In this document: positions 7,434-16,676 of the stretch, one piece after another | Position numbering within the stretch: the stretch's first letter is position 1 | How the letters are laid out: each line of letters begins with the position of its first letter | Source of the DNA: Sphingomonas sp. | Lineage (GTDB): Bacteria; Pseudomonadota; Alphaproteobacteria; Sphingomonadales; Sphingomonadaceae | DNA length: 64,000 bases | Direction: 5' to 3' | NCBI RefSeq assembly: GCF_017745215.1 | Contig: NZ_JAGHZV010000015.1 | Location: 33,386 to 97,385, forward strand | Notes under the pieces: generated by a model | Seen by the model: the letters and a program-made list of their open reading frames with translations, nothing else | Database searches by the model: none | What the model was told of the DNA's origin: nothing | Position numbers and translations under genes: made by a program

Positions 7434-8873
7434 TCATGGTCCGTTCGCCAACGGGGTTGCAAGCTCCCCGGCCTGGATGTCGATAAACGCGCGGGCGACT
7501 GCAGCCTCGAACCGCCCGTCCTCCGCCACGCGCGACGGAAACACCTGCCGCAGCGCCAGCACCGCGCTCACCGGATCGCCCGAGGTCGTCGCCGCGGCGA
7601 GCACGTCGGCAAGCGGATCGGTGATCGTCTCGCCCGCCTCCGCCTTGCGGCGCAGGAACGCGATCCACGCCGCGATCGGCACGCCCAGGCGCTCCACCGG
7701 CCGGCCGGCGTCGAGCGCTTCGCCCACCGTGTCGAGCAGGCGGTAGGGGAGCTTCTGCGAGCCGTCCCAGGCGATCTGCGACAGGAGGTGCCGGATCGCC
7801 GGATTGCGGAAGCGGTCGAGCACCGCATCGGCATAGGCGGCGACGTCGAGCCCCTCGATCGCGCCGAGGCATGCGGCGATATCCTGGTGCACCAGCCGCG
7901 TCACGAAGCCGGCGAGCGCGGGATCGGACATCGCCTCGAACACCGTCTCGTGCCCCAGCGCCAGCCCGACATAGGCGAGCGTCGAATGCGCGCCGTTCAA
8001 GACACGCAGCTTGGCGCGCTCATAGGCGCGGACGTCGCCGGTGATCGTCACGCCGGCCGAGGCGAGGTCGGGCGCGCCGGGCAGCTCGCAGCGCTGGAGC
8101 ACCCACTGGGTGAATGCCTCGCGCTGCACCGCCGCCTTGTCGGTCACGCCGAGCTCGGCCTCGACCTTGGCGAGGAAGGCGGCGTCGCTCGCCGGGGTGA
8201 TCGAATCGACCATCGAATCGGGGAAGGCGACTTCGCCCGCGATCCAGTCGGCCAGCCCCCGCTCCCATTCGCCCGCCAGCGCGACGCAGGCGGCGCGGAG
8301 CTTGGTGCCGTTGCCGGTCATGTTGTCGCAGCAAAGCATCGCGAAGGGCGCCGTCCCCGCCTCGCGCCGCGCAGCGAGGCCGGCGACGATCCAGCCGATC
8401 ACGCTTGCCGGCTCGGCCGGGCGGGCGCGGTCGTGGACGATGTCGGGATGCGCGAAGTCGAGCGTGCCGTCGCCGCCGAGGCAATAGCCCTTTTCGGTGA
8501 CTGTGCTCGTCGCGAGCATCACCGCGGGGTCGGCGAGCAGCGTCGCCAGCCGCGCGCCCTCGCCCGGGCCGATGGCGTCCGAATGCGCGGCGACGATCCG
8601 CATCGACGGATCGCGGTCGATCACCGCGAGCGTGTAGAGCCCCTGCTGCGCCTTGAGCGCATCGGTGGCGCCGCCGCTGCGCAGCGAGACCGCGGCGATG
8701 CCCCAGCGCGGATCGGCGTCGAGCAGCCGGTCGATCGCAGCGGCCTGGTGCGCGCGGTGGAAGGCGCCGGGGCCGAAATGGACGATGCCGGTGCTGACCC
8801 CTGCCAGGTCATGGCCGGGGCGATGGATCGAGGCGGGAATCGAAGCGAGCGCGGCGCGGGAAAGCTTTGTCAT
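7434..8873 (-). CDS. mannitol dehydrogenase family oxidoreductase (fructuronate reductase-like)
   Basis: A 479-residue NAD(P)-dependent polyol or uronate dehydrogenase. The Rossmann entry IVHFGPGAFHRAHQA is near residues 30-44, TSTVTEKGY near 122, and the catalytic block KLRVLNGAHSTLAYVG (Lys, Asn, His of the family) near 285. Length and motifs match the mannitol dehydrogenase/UxuB superfamily, which includes mannitol, arabinitol and mannonate/fructuronate enzymes; the substrate cannot be decided from sequence, and no sugar-acid pathway genes sit nearby. It is transcribed alone, with repeats on both sides. Confidence 0.85.
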   Translation of the reverse strand: MTKLSRAALASIPASIHRPGHDLAGVSTGIVHFGPGAFHRAHQAAAIDRLLDADPRWGIAAVSLRSGGATDALKAQQGLYTLAVIDRDPSMRIVAAHSDAIGPGEGARLATLLADPAVMLATSTVTEKGYCLGGDGTLDFAHPDIVHDRARPAEPASVIGWIVAGLAARREAGTAPFAMLCCDNMTGNGTKLRAACVALAGEWERGLADWIAGEVAFPDSMVDSITPASDAAFLAKVEAELGVTDKAAVQREAFTQWVLQRCELPGAPDLASAGVTITGDVRAYERAKLRVLNGAHSTLAYVGLALGHETVFEAMSDPALAGFVTRLVHQDIAACLGAIEGLDVAAYADAVLDRFRNPAIRHLLSQIAWDGSQKLPYRLLDTVGEALDAGRPVERLGVPIAAWIAFLRRKAEAGETITDPLADVLAAATTSGDPVSAVLALRQVFPSRVAEDGRFEAAVARAFIDIQAGELATPLANGP

Positions 8874-8913
8874 CGCGGGCCCGTGAGCAACGGGCGCGGG
8901 GCAAAGTCAATCA

Positions 8914-9049
8914 GAGCCTGTTTGGAAATGCGCCTCGCGGCGCATGGCGGTGCTGGCCCGCATCGGGTGAACAGCGCCCCGCGCTGTTCACCCGATGCGG
9001 GCCAGCACCGCCTGGAAACTCGCTCTTCCGCGAGTTTCCAAACGGGCTC
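8914..9049. repeat. 136-bp palindrome with 31-bp perfect arms
   Basis: The centre has two perfectly complementary 31-bp arms (8946-8976 and 8982-9012) around a 5-bp loop, CCCCG. Outer arms GAGCC-GTTTGGAAA (from 8914) and TTTCCAAACGGGCTC (to 9049) extend the pairing. It lies between two convergently oriented or adjacent gene ends, immediately 3' of the protease gene. A diverged partial copy, including GCCCGCATCGGGTGAAC, occurs at about 62756-62805 between motA and motB. Confidence 0.85.
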
Positions 9050-10003
9050 TCAGATCCGCGGCACATAGCCCGGGCGCGGCATCAGGAAGCGGACCTGGCG
9101 GTTGGGGAAGTCGATCTCGACGCGGCGGAAGCTGCGCAGCGCGTCCATCCCCAGCATGATCGCCGGCTTGCGCTCGAGCCCGAACTTGCGGAACGGCGCC
9201 ACCTCGGCGAAGGCCACCGGCATCCAGTCGAACTTCACGCCGCCGATATTGATGTCGGGCACCAGCGTGTAATCCGCAGCCATCCTGGCGCCGGTGACGC
9301 TGGTGAGCTCGACCGTCTTGGGCGCGGCGGTGCGCGAGCGGACGCGGCGCTGGAAGGCCTGGTTGCCCATGGTGATCTGGCTGCCGGTGTCGAGCACGAC
9401 CTGGATGCGCGTGTCGCCATAATGCGCGTCGGTGACGATCAGCTGGCCGAATTGGCTCTTCGCCGTCACCACGATCTCGCCCGGATCGTGCGAATAGGCG
9501 GGGCGGCGGCGCTCGCTCTTGCGCACGGTCATCACCCCGGTCTCGAAGTCGATCGTGACCATGTGCTTGCTGAGCGTGTCGATCCCGAGCAGCCCGGAGG
9601 CGCCCAGGTTGCGCGCCTCGAGCGCGGGCGCGACGATCGTGTGGCGGTCGCCGATCGACGTGATCGCCAGCTCGGGCACGATCACGGTGCTGACCGTGTT
9701 GGTGCCGGTCATCGAGACCATGCTCACCGGCTGGCCGGGCGCTAGCTGGAGCGTGCCGGCAAGCTCGCGCGAGACGACGGTGCGCTCGGCGCCGGTGTCG
9801 ATGATGAAATTGTAAGGCCCCTGCCCGCCGACCGCGACGGGAACGGTGAGCCTTTGGTCGACTTCGCCGAGGCTGAGCGTGGTGCCTTCGACACCGCTCG
9901 GCGCCTGCGAGACGCCGTCGGGGTCCTGCGAAAGCCCATGGGCATCGGCGGCGGCGGCGAGCGGCAGCAGCAGGAACAGGAGCGGGCGTGCAACGCCGAT
10001 CAT
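9050..10003 (-). CDS. exported retropepsin-like aspartyl protease with two DTG motifs
   Basis: About 317 residues. The signal peptide is MIGVARPLLFLLLPLAAAAD. Two aspartic protease signatures appear: FIIDTGAERTVVSREL in the first half and VVLDTGSQITMGNQAF in the second, each followed by hydrophobic strands and a G-L/M-D turn (GLLGIDTL, IMLGMDALRSF). A bacterial single-chain protein with two retropepsin-like lobes would fold like pepsin without needing to dimerise. The ATG at 10003 is chosen because the signal peptide starts there; further in-frame starts exist at 10027 and 10039. Periplasmic location is inferred; the substrate is unknown. Confidence 0.82.
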   Translation of the reverse strand: MIGVARPLLFLLLPLAAAADAHGLSQDPDGVSQAPSGVEGTTLSLGEVDQRLTVPVAVGGQGPYNFIIDTGAERTVVSRELAGTLQLAPGQPVSMVSMTGTNTVSTVIVPELAITSIGDRHTIVAPALEARNLGASGLLGIDTLSKHMVTIDFETGVMTVRKSERRRPAYSHDPGEIVVTAKSQFGQLIVTDAHYGDTRIQVVLDTGSQITMGNQAFQRRVRSRTAAPKTVELTSVTGARMAADYTLVPDINIGGVKFDWMPVAFAEVAPFRKFGLERKPAIMLGMDALRSFRRVEIDFPNRQVRFLMPRPGYVPRI

Positions 10004-10054
10004 GCGAATCACACTATCCTGTTTCATGCTGCGCAGCAATCTGCCGGACGTGAA

Positions 10055-12499
10055 TCAGTCGAGCCGCATCGCTTCCGCCGCCAGGCTCTCGGCTTCGGCG
10101 AGCAGCGCATCCTCGGTGACGCCCTGCGCGACATTCTCGCGGCCGATCATGATCAGCACCGGCACCGCCATCGGGCTCACCCGCGGCAAGTCGATGTGCA
10201 GCATCGAGTCGGCGGCGGTGTCGAGCAGGTGGCCCAGGCGCCCGACGTCGGTCATCCGCGCGCGGGCATCGGCCCAGGCGGCGCGCAGCAGCAGGTGGTC
10301 GGGCTCGTACTTGCGCAGCACATCGTAGATCAGGTCGGTCGAGAAGGTGACCTGCTTGCCCGACTTGCGCTTGCCCGGGTGCTGGCGCTCGACCAGCCCG
10401 CCGATCACCGCGACTTCGCGGAAGGCGCGCTTGAGCAGCGCCGAACCCTGCACCCATTCGACGAACTCATGCTCGAGGATGTCGGGCGAGAACAGCGGCC
10501 GCGGGTCGCGGATCCGCTCGAGCCCGTAGCAGGCGAGCGCATAGTCGTTGGCGACGAAGCCCAGCGGCTTCAGCCCCATCGCCTCCATGCGGCGCGTGAG
10601 GAGCATGCCGAGCGACTGGTGCGCGTTCCAGCCCTCGAAGCTGTAGATCACCATGTGATGGCGCCCTTCGTGCGGGAAGGTCTCGACCAGCAGCTCGCCG
10701 GGCTTGGGCAGCGCCGAGCGATAGGCCTGCACCTCGAGCCATTCGCGCACGTCGTCGGGGAAGCGCGGCCATTCGCGGCGGTCGTGGAGGAAGCCGCGCA
10801 CGCGCCGCGCGAGGTTCGCCGTGATCGCGAGCCGTGCCCCCATGTAGCTCGGGATTCGCGCCTGCTTGGCGGTGGCGCGGACGAGGATCTCGGCGGTGTC
10901 GACGCGCTCGACTTCGAGGCTCAGCCCGGCGAAGAAGAAGGTGTCGCCCGGCGAGAGCGAGGCGCCGAAGATCTCCTCGACCTTACCCAGCCTGCGGCCG
11001 TTCCTGAAGCGCACCTCGAGCATCGGCGCCTCGACGATGATCCCGGCGTTGAGGCGATGCTGCGCGATGAAGGCGGGGTGGCTGACGCGCCACAGCCCGT
11101 CCCCGCCCTTGGTCAGCCGCTTGAACTTGTCATAGGCGCGCAGCGCATAGCCGCCGTCGGCGATGAAGCCGAGCACGCGGTCGAACGCCTCGTCGGTGAG
11201 CGCCGAATAGGGGAATGCTGCGCGGATCTCGTGCAGCATCGCGTCGCGCTGGAAGGGCGCGGCGCAGGCGCAGCCCATGATGTGCTGCGCGAGCACGTCG
11301 AGCGCGCCGTGGCGGAAGACGTCGGGATCGAGCTCGCCTTCCTCGACGGCGTCGAGCGCGGCGCGGGCTTCCAGATATTCGAAGCGGTTGCCCGGCACGA
11401 GCACCGCCTCGCTCGGCTCGTCGAGCCGGTGGTTGGCGCGGCCGATGCGCTGGAGCAGCCGCGACGAGCCCTTGGGCGCGCCCATCTGGATCACGCAGTC
11501 GACGTCGCCCCAGTCGACCCCGAGGTCGAGGCTCGCAGTGGCGACGAGCGCGCGCAGCCGCCCGTCGGCCATCGCATGCTCGGCGCGCTCGCGGGCTTCC
11601 TGGCTGAGGCTGCCATGGTGGATGCCGATCGGCAGCCCGGCGTCATTGGCCTTCCACAAATCCTGGAAGATCAGCTCGGCGAGCCCGCGGGTGTTGCAGA
11701 AGATGATCGTCGTGCGGTGCGCCGCGATCTGCGCCATCACCTGCGGGATCGCATAGCGGCCCGAATGGCCCGACCAGGGAACCTTGTCCTCGGGGAGCAG
11801 GATCTCGATCACCGGGTCGGCGCCCTTCTCGCCCTGCACCATCGCGACGCGATCGAGGTCGCCATGCGGGGCAAGCCAGGCGCGATAGCCGTCGGGGTCC
11901 GCCACTGTCGCCGACAGCGCGACGCGGCGGAAGCCGGGCGCGAGCGCCTGGAGCCGCGCCAGCGCGAGCGACAGCAGATCGCCGCGCTTGCCGGTGGCGA
12001 AGGCGTGGACCTCGTCGACGATCACCGTCTTCAGGTCCGCGAACATCGTCAGGCTGTCCTCGTAGGAAAGCAGCAGGCTGAGCGATTCGGGGGTGGTGAG
12101 CAGAATCTCGGGCGGCCGCGCGCGCTGGCTCTTCTTCTTGTCCGACGAGGTGTCGCCGGTGCGCGCCTCGACACGGATCGGCAGGCCCATCTCCTCGATC
12201 GGCCTGAGCAGGTTGCGCTGGACGTCGACCGCGAGTGCTTTCAGCGGCGAGATGTAGAGCGTGTGGAGCCCGCGCCCTCCTTCCCCACTCGACGCCGCTT
12301 CGGCCAGCTCGACAAGGCTGGGGAGGAAGCCCGCGAGCGTCTTGCCCGCGCCGGTGGGCGCGACGAGCAGCGCGTGCTTCCCGGCGCGTGCGGCGGCGAG
12401 CATGTCGAGCTGGTGCCGCCGCGGCGCCCAGCCGCGCGCGGCGAACCATTGCGCGATCGCCGGCGGAAGCAACTGGGAACCGAGTGGCATCGCATCCAT
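10055..12499 (-). CDS. Lhr-type ligase-associated DEXH-box helicase
   Basis: An 814-residue superfamily 2 helicase of the 'ligase-associated DNA damage response' type. It has Walker A APTGAGKT, SPLKALAVD (Ia), VDEVHAF (DEVH box), LSATVAD (III), FCNTRGLAELI (IV), DLGVDWGDVD (V) and QRIGRANHR (VI), then a large Lhr C-terminal region. These proteins are encoded with an MBL-fold exonuclease and an ATP-dependent DNA ligase in many alphaproteobacteria; here the exonuclease is the divergent neighbour but the ligase is absent from the window. The start at 12499 (MDAMPLG) or 12490 (MPLGSQ) cannot be resolved. Confidence 0.9.
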   Translation of the reverse strand: MDAMPLGSQLLPPAIAQWFAARGWAPRRHQLDMLAAARAGKHALLVAPTGAGKTLAGFLPSLVELAEAASSGEGGRGLHTLYISPLKALAVDVQRNLLRPIEEMGLPIRVEARTGDTSSDKKKSQRARPPEILLTTPESLSLLLSYEDSLTMFADLKTVIVDEVHAFATGKRGDLLSLALARLQALAPGFRRVALSATVADPDGYRAWLAPHGDLDRVAMVQGEKGADPVIEILLPEDKVPWSGHSGRYAIPQVMAQIAAHRTTIIFCNTRGLAELIFQDLWKANDAGLPIGIHHGSLSQEARERAEHAMADGRLRALVATASLDLGVDWGDVDCVIQMGAPKGSSRLLQRIGRANHRLDEPSEAVLVPGNRFEYLEARAALDAVEEGELDPDVFRHGALDVLAQHIMGCACAAPFQRDAMLHEIRAAFPYSALTDEAFDRVLGFIADGGYALRAYDKFKRLTKGGDGLWRVSHPAFIAQHRLNAGIIVEAPMLEVRFRNGRRLGKVEEIFGASLSPGDTFFFAGLSLEVERVDTAEILVRATAKQARIPSYMGARLAITANLARRVRGFLHDRREWPRFPDDVREWLEVQAYRSALPKPGELLVETFPHEGRHHMVIYSFEGWNAHQSLGMLLTRRMEAMGLKPLGFVANDYALACYGLERIRDPRPLFSPDILEHEFVEWVQGSALLKRAFREVAVIGGLVERQHPGKRKSGKQVTFSTDLIYDVLRKYEPDHLLLRAAWADARARMTDVGRLGHLLDTAADSMLHIDLPRVSPMAVPVLIMIGRENVAQGVTEDALLAEAESLAAEAMRLD

Positions 12500-12508
12500 A
12501 TAGGCAGC

Positions 12509-13510
12509 ATGGCGAAGCTCGGCGACTGGATCGATGCGCAACCCCAGGGCATCCGCTTGCCCGCCGCCGAGGTGTGGATCGATCCCTCGCGCCCAGTGGA
12601 ACGCGCGCTGATCACCCACGGCCATGCCGATCACGCGCGCGGCGGCCATGGCGAGGTCTGGGCCACCCCCGAGACGCTGGCGATCATGGAAGCGCGCTAC
12701 GGCCCGCAGAACGGCCGGCCGATCGGCTATGGCGAGATGCTCGAGCTCGACGGCGCGATCGCCGCGCGCTTCGTCCCCGCGGGCCATGTCCTCGGCTCGG
12801 CGCAGATCGTGCTCGAGCATCGCGGCGAGCGGATCGTCGTCTCGGGCGATTACAAGCGTCGCCCGGATCCGACCTGCGCGCCGTTCGAGCCGGTGCCGTG
12901 CGACGTGTTCATCACCGAGGCGACCTTCGGTCTCCCCGTCTTCCGCCACCCCGACACGCACGACGAGCTCGACAAGCTGCTCGCCGCCCAGCGCGGCAAC
13001 CCCGATCGCTGCGTGCTCGTCGGTGCCTATGCGCTCGGCAAGGCGCAACGCGTGATCCGCGAGCTGCGCGTGATGGGCTATGACGATCCCATCTACATCC
13101 ACGGCGCGCTCCAGCGGCTCTGCGACCTCTATGCCGAGCATGGCGTCGACCTCGGCGAGCTCCGCCCCGCCACCGGCGTGGCCAAGGCCGAGCTTCAGGG
13201 GCGGATCATCCTCGCCCCGCCCTCGGCGCTCAACGACCGCTGGTCGCGGCGGCTGCCCGATCCGATCACCGCGATGGCTTCGGGCTGGATGCGCGTTCGC
13301 CAGCGCGCGCGGCAGCGGAATGTCGAGCTGCCGCTGATTCTCTCCGACCATGCCGACTGGGACGAGCTGACCAGCACGATCCGCGAGCTGGCCCCGCGCG
13401 AGATATGGGTGACGCACGGGCGCGAGGATGCGCTGGTCCATTGGTGCCGCATCCACCAGATCAAGGCGCGCGCGCTCGACCTTTCGGGCTTCGACGACGA
13501 GGATGACTGA
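12509..13510 (+). CDS. ligase-associated DNA exonuclease, metallo-beta-lactamase fold
   Basis: A 333-residue MBL/beta-CASP-like nuclease. The metal-binding HGHADHA motif is near residues 38-44, followed by PAGHVLGSAQ and VVSGDYKRRPDP (metal ligand Asp), FITEATFG and, near the C-terminus, LSDHADWDEL and WVTHGRED. This combination defines the 'ligase-associated DNA damage response exonuclease' family. It starts 9 bp from the divergent helicase start, so both genes must share a very compact or offset promoter region. No ligase gene follows. Confidence 0.9.
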   Translation: MAKLGDWIDAQPQGIRLPAAEVWIDPSRPVERALITHGHADHARGGHGEVWATPETLAIMEARYGPQNGRPIGYGEMLELDGAIAARFVPAGHVLGSAQIVLEHRGERIVVSGDYKRRPDPTCAPFEPVPCDVFITEATFGLPVFRHPDTHDELDKLLAAQRGNPDRCVLVGAYALGKAQRVIRELRVMGYDDPIYIHGALQRLCDLYAEHGVDLGELRPATGVAKAELQGRIILAPPSALNDRWSRRLPDPITAMASGWMRVRQRARQRNVELPLILSDHADWDELTSTIRELAPREIWVTHGREDALVHWCRIHQIKARALDLSGFDDEDD

Positions 13511-13580
13511 AGCGGGGCGATTGGCGCTTTTCCCTCATGGATCCGAGGCGTAGCATGACGTCGAAGAGCAGGAGAGGCTC

Positions 13581-14054
13581 ATGAGGATCACGCTTAAGCT
13601 GCTCGTCACGACAGCTGCGCTCACGCTGGGCGCGGGCGCAGCGCATGCCCAGGCGGGAGGCTCGACGTCCGCGCCTGCGCCGCCACCCAACGCCGGGCTG
13701 GTCGGCGAGAACTCGACGGTGCGCAACGGCGGCGATACCTATGACCGCGACATGGCCGCGGCGCGCGACGAAGCGGTGGCCAAGGCCCGGGCCGAAGCGC
13801 ACGGCGGGAAGATCCGCTCGGCCCCGGCCAGGCCCGAGGACGTGACCGTCGGCGCCGAGGTCCGCGATTCGCATGGGCTTCGCATCGGCGTGATCGAGAG
13901 CGTGAGCCTGAGCGCGGCGGTGCTCCATGCCGACGGGGGCTCGGTGGCGGTGCCGCTCGAAGCGTTCGGCAAGGATTCGCAGGGGCTGCTGATCGGAATG
14001 AGCAAGGCGGACTTCGACAGGCTCGTCGCCGATGCTACCAAGCCGGCGAACTGA
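13581..14054 (+). CDS. exported hypothetical protein
   Basis: A 157-residue protein with signal peptide MRITLKLLVTTAALTLGAGA (cleavage near AHA-QA). A Pro/Asn spacer and a charged helical stretch (YDRDMAAARDEAVAKARAEA) follow. The C-terminal part, from VTVGAEVRDSHGLRIGVIES to PLEAFGKDSQGLLIGMSK, resembles a PRC-barrel-like beta module but is too divergent to be sure. An AGGAGAGGCTC ribosome site precedes the ATG. Followed 16 bp later by another exported protein gene; both are probably co-transcribed. Confidence 0.7.
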   Translation: MRITLKLLVTTAALTLGAGAAHAQAGGSTSAPAPPPNAGLVGENSTVRNGGDTYDRDMAAARDEAVAKARAEAHGGKIRSAPARPEDVTVGAEVRDSHGLRIGVIESVSLSAAVLHADGGSVAVPLEAFGKDSQGLLIGMSKADFDRLVADATKPAN

Positions 14055-14070
14055 AGCGAGGCAAGGAACG

Positions 14071-14535
14071 ATGCGAAACGGTCTCTGGATGCTGGCGGCG
14101 CTGCCCGCCCTTGTCGCCGCGGGCGCCGCGCCGGCGCAGGCGAGCCCGCAGGGTGACGCGCTCGGCCGCTGCCTCATCGCCAAGGCGACGAGCGCCGACA
14201 AGACGCTGCTGATCCAGTGGATGTTCACGGCGCTCGCGGCGAGTCCCAAGGTGGCGGCGATGTCCAGGGTCTCACCCGAGGAGCGCGGCCGCTTCTCCAA
14301 GGGCGCCGGCCAGCTGATGCAACGGCTGCTCACGGTCGATTGCCGCCCCGAGGCGATCGCGACGATCAAGGCCGACGGTGCCGGCGCGCTCGCCAAGAGC
14401 TTCGAGACGCTGGGCCAGGTGGCGATGCGCGAGTTCATGATCGACCCGCAGGTCGCGGTGGCGCTCGGCGGGCTCGCCCAGGGCGCCGACATGGGCGAGA
14501 TCGCCAAGCTGCTGCTCGAGGCGCAGCTTCCCTAG
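14071..14535 (+). CDS. exported hypothetical protein
   Basis: A 154-residue protein starting MRNGLWMLAALPALVAAGAA with signal cleavage near AQA-SP. The mature part is helical with two cysteines (GRCLIAKA and VDCRPEA) that could form a disulfide, a pattern typical of small periplasmic proteins in sphingomonads. I do not recognise the family. GCAAGGAACG lies just before the ATG. Its 3' end overlaps the convergent STAS-like gene by 4 bp. Confidence 0.7.
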   Translation: MRNGLWMLAALPALVAAGAAPAQASPQGDALGRCLIAKATSADKTLLIQWMFTALAASPKVAAMSRVSPEERGRFSKGAGQLMQRLLTVDCRPEAIATIKADGAGALAKSFETLGQVAMREFMIDPQVAVALGGLAQGADMGEIAKLLLEAQLP

Positions 14536-14909
14536 GGACCGTCCTCCGACAGCAGCCAGGCCTCGGCCGCATCGATATCCTCGAAGACGCTCGCCGTGCG
14601 GCCCGCGAGCGTGCGCATCAGCTGCATCCGCGACAGTGCGCCGGTGACGACGAAGGCGAGCCGGCGCGAGCGATATTCGGGCGCGGCGAGGATCGTCTTG
14701 AATGCATCGACCACCTGTTGCGAGCGCACGTCCATGCCGCGCATGTCGTTGAGCGTGAGATGCTGGTTGGGCCCGCAGCGCAGCTTGGCGTGCGCGGCGG
14801 CGCGCGCGTCGAGGAAGGACTGGATCGTCGCATCGGTGAAGAAGCCGGACATGGCGATGCGCACGAGATTGCGCGGCACGTCGACCTCGATCCGAAAGCA
14901 TCCCTCCAT
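14532..14909 (-). CDS. STAS/SpoIIAA-like domain protein
   Basis: A 125-residue soluble protein: MEGCFRIEVDVPRNLVRIAM, then GFFTDATIQSFLDARAAAH, LTLNDMRGMDVRSQQVVDAF and RLAFVVTGALSRMQLMRTL. The alternation of a short beta-hairpin and alpha/beta units fits the SpoIIAA-like (STAS) fold seen in many proteobacterial single-domain proteins. Function unknown; no anti-sigma partner lies nearby. About 220 bp of non-coding DNA separates its start from the end of rpoN. Confidence 0.6.
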   Translation of the reverse strand: MEGCFRIEVDVPRNLVRIAMSGFFTDATIQSFLDARAAAHAKLRCGPNQHLTLNDMRGMDVRSQQVVDAFKTILAAPEYRSRRLAFVVTGALSRMQLMRTLAGRTASVFEDIDAAEAWLLSEDGP

Positions 14910-15133
14910 CGGGCGGGCATAGCCGAAGCACGGCTAAGAAAAGTTGAAGGCTAGCCCCGGCACTTGTGCCTAGCCTGATCGAGGAAATCGATCGGGTTGA
15001 CAGTGGTTGACAACAATCATGGGAGAAAGCGCTGATCGCCTGAATCGATCAGTCGCTGGAAAATGGGCCGAGCGTTAGAAAGAGCGAGGTCGAGCGTCGC
15101 AGGCCAAATCCTACTTTGCAATCGGACTCGTGC

Positions 15134-16657
15134 TTACCCCACCCCCTCGAGCGCCTTCTGCCGGCGGCGCTGGACCGAGCTGCCGATCCCCATCGCTTCG
15201 CGATATTTGGCCACCGTACGCCGGGCGATGTCGAAGCCCTTGGCCTTGAGCATGTCGACCAGCGTGTCGTCGGACAGGATCGCCTTGGGATCCTCGGCAG
15301 CGATCAGCGAGCGGATCGCGCTCTTCACCGCTTCGGCCGAGACCGCGTCGCCGCCATCGGCCGACTGGATCGCCGAGGTGAAGAAATATTTCAGCTCGAA
15401 CAGCCCCCGCGCGCAGCTGAGGTATTTGTTGCTGGTGACGCGGCTCACCGTCGATTCGTGCATCCCGATCGATTCGGCGACCTGGCGCAGCGTCATGGGC
15501 CTCAGGTGCGCGACGCCGCGGAGGAAGAACTCCTCCTGCTGCTTCACGATCTCGCTCGCCACCTTGATGATCGTGCGCTGGCGCTGGTCGAGCGCCTTGA
15601 CCAGCCAGTTGGCGCTCGCGAGCATGTCCGACAGCCAGGCGCGGCTCGCCTTGTCCTGCGGTCCGCTGGTGACTTCGGCGTAATAGGCGCGGTTGACGAG
15701 CAGCCGGGGGAGCGTCGCGGCGTTGATCTCGACCGCCCAGCCCGCACCGCGGCGCGCGACGAAGATGTCGGGCGTGACCGCGAGCATCGGCTCGCCGCCA
15801 TAGCGGCAGCCGGGCTTGGGGTCGTAGTTGCGCAGCTCGCGGATCATGTCCGCCAGGTCTTCGTCGTCGACGTCGCAGATGCGCCGGAGCCGCGGCAGGT
15901 CGCCGCGCGCGACGAGGTCGAGATTGTCGATCAGCCGCGCCATGCAAGGGTCGTAGCGGTCGGCTTCCCTGGCCTGGAGCGCGAGGCATTCGGCGAGGTT
16001 GCGCGCGCCGACGCCGGTGGGGTCGAAGCCATGGATGATGCCGAGCACCGCCTCGACCCGCGCGAGCGGCACGTTCAGCCGCGTGGCGACTTCGAGCAGC
16101 GTGACGGTGAGGTACCCCGCCTCGTCGATCTGGTCGATCAGGTGCGCGGCGATGAACAGGTCGGCGCCGTCGACGCTCGCGCCGGCCTGCGCCATCAGGT
16201 GATCGGCGAGGCTCAGCCCCGAATCGCCCATATTGTCGAAGTCGGGCCCGTCCTCCGAGCCGCCGCCGCTCGCACCGCTGACGCCCAGGCTGCCATCGAG
16301 CCCGCCGATCGAATCGGCATGGCTGTCGTGGTGGAAGGTCTCCGCGACGAAATCGACGTCGAGCGCCGCTTCGCCCGCCGCTTCGCCGCCGCCGCTCAGC
16401 AGCTCGCTGGCATCGGCGGGCCCATCGCGCGGGTTTTCGCGGACATCGTCGAAGTCGACATCGGGCTCCGGCTCGGGCGCAGCGTCGCGCTCCTCCCCGC
16501 CGCTCGAATCGAGCAGCGGGTTCTTCTCGATCTCCTCGGCGATGAACGCTTCGATCTCGAGGTTCGACAGCGCCAGCAGCTTGATCGCCTGCTGGAGCTG
16601 CGGCGTCATCACCAGCGACTGCGACTGGCGCAGGTCGAGGCGCGGCGCGAGGCTCAT
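15134..16657 (-). CDS. rpoN: RNA polymerase sigma-54 factor RpoN
   Basis: A 507-residue sigma-54. Region I is recognisable as QSQSLVMTPQLQQAIKLLAL, followed by an acidic region II, the core-binding domain (YLTVTLLEVATRLNVPLARV; GVGARNLAECLALQ), the HTH (LRQVAESIGMHESTVSRV) and the RpoN box ARRTVAKYREAMGI near the C-terminus. Sigma-54 directs transcription from -24/-12 promoters with AAA+ activators. It lies downstream of lptB in the classical lpt-rpoN order, but a palindromic repeat separates them; hpf and ptsN, common next neighbours, are absent. Confidence 0.96.
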   Translation of the reverse strand: MSLAPRLDLRQSQSLVMTPQLQQAIKLLALSNLEIEAFIAEEIEKNPLLDSSGGEERDAAPEPEPDVDFDDVRENPRDGPADASELLSGGGEAAGEAALDVDFVAETFHHDSHADSIGGLDGSLGVSGASGGGSEDGPDFDNMGDSGLSLADHLMAQAGASVDGADLFIAAHLIDQIDEAGYLTVTLLEVATRLNVPLARVEAVLGIIHGFDPTGVGARNLAECLALQAREADRYDPCMARLIDNLDLVARGDLPRLRRICDVDDEDLADMIRELRNYDPKPGCRYGGEPMLAVTPDIFVARRGAGWAVEINAATLPRLLVNRAYYAEVTSGPQDKASRAWLSDMLASANWLVKALDQRQRTIIKVASEIVKQQEEFFLRGVAHLRPMTLRQVAESIGMHESTVSRVTSNKYLSCARGLFELKYFFTSAIQSADGGDAVSAEAVKSAIRSLIAAEDPKAILSDDTLVDMLKAKGFDIARRTVAKYREAMGIGSSVQRRRQKALEGVG

Positions 16658-16676
16658 TGTTTAACGGAGGACGGCA

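Noticed and set aside
9854..12508. Long plus-strand open frame running into the exonuclease gene
   Set aside because: Antisense to the protease and helicase; the real exonuclease starts at 12509 where the conserved MBL N-terminus begins.
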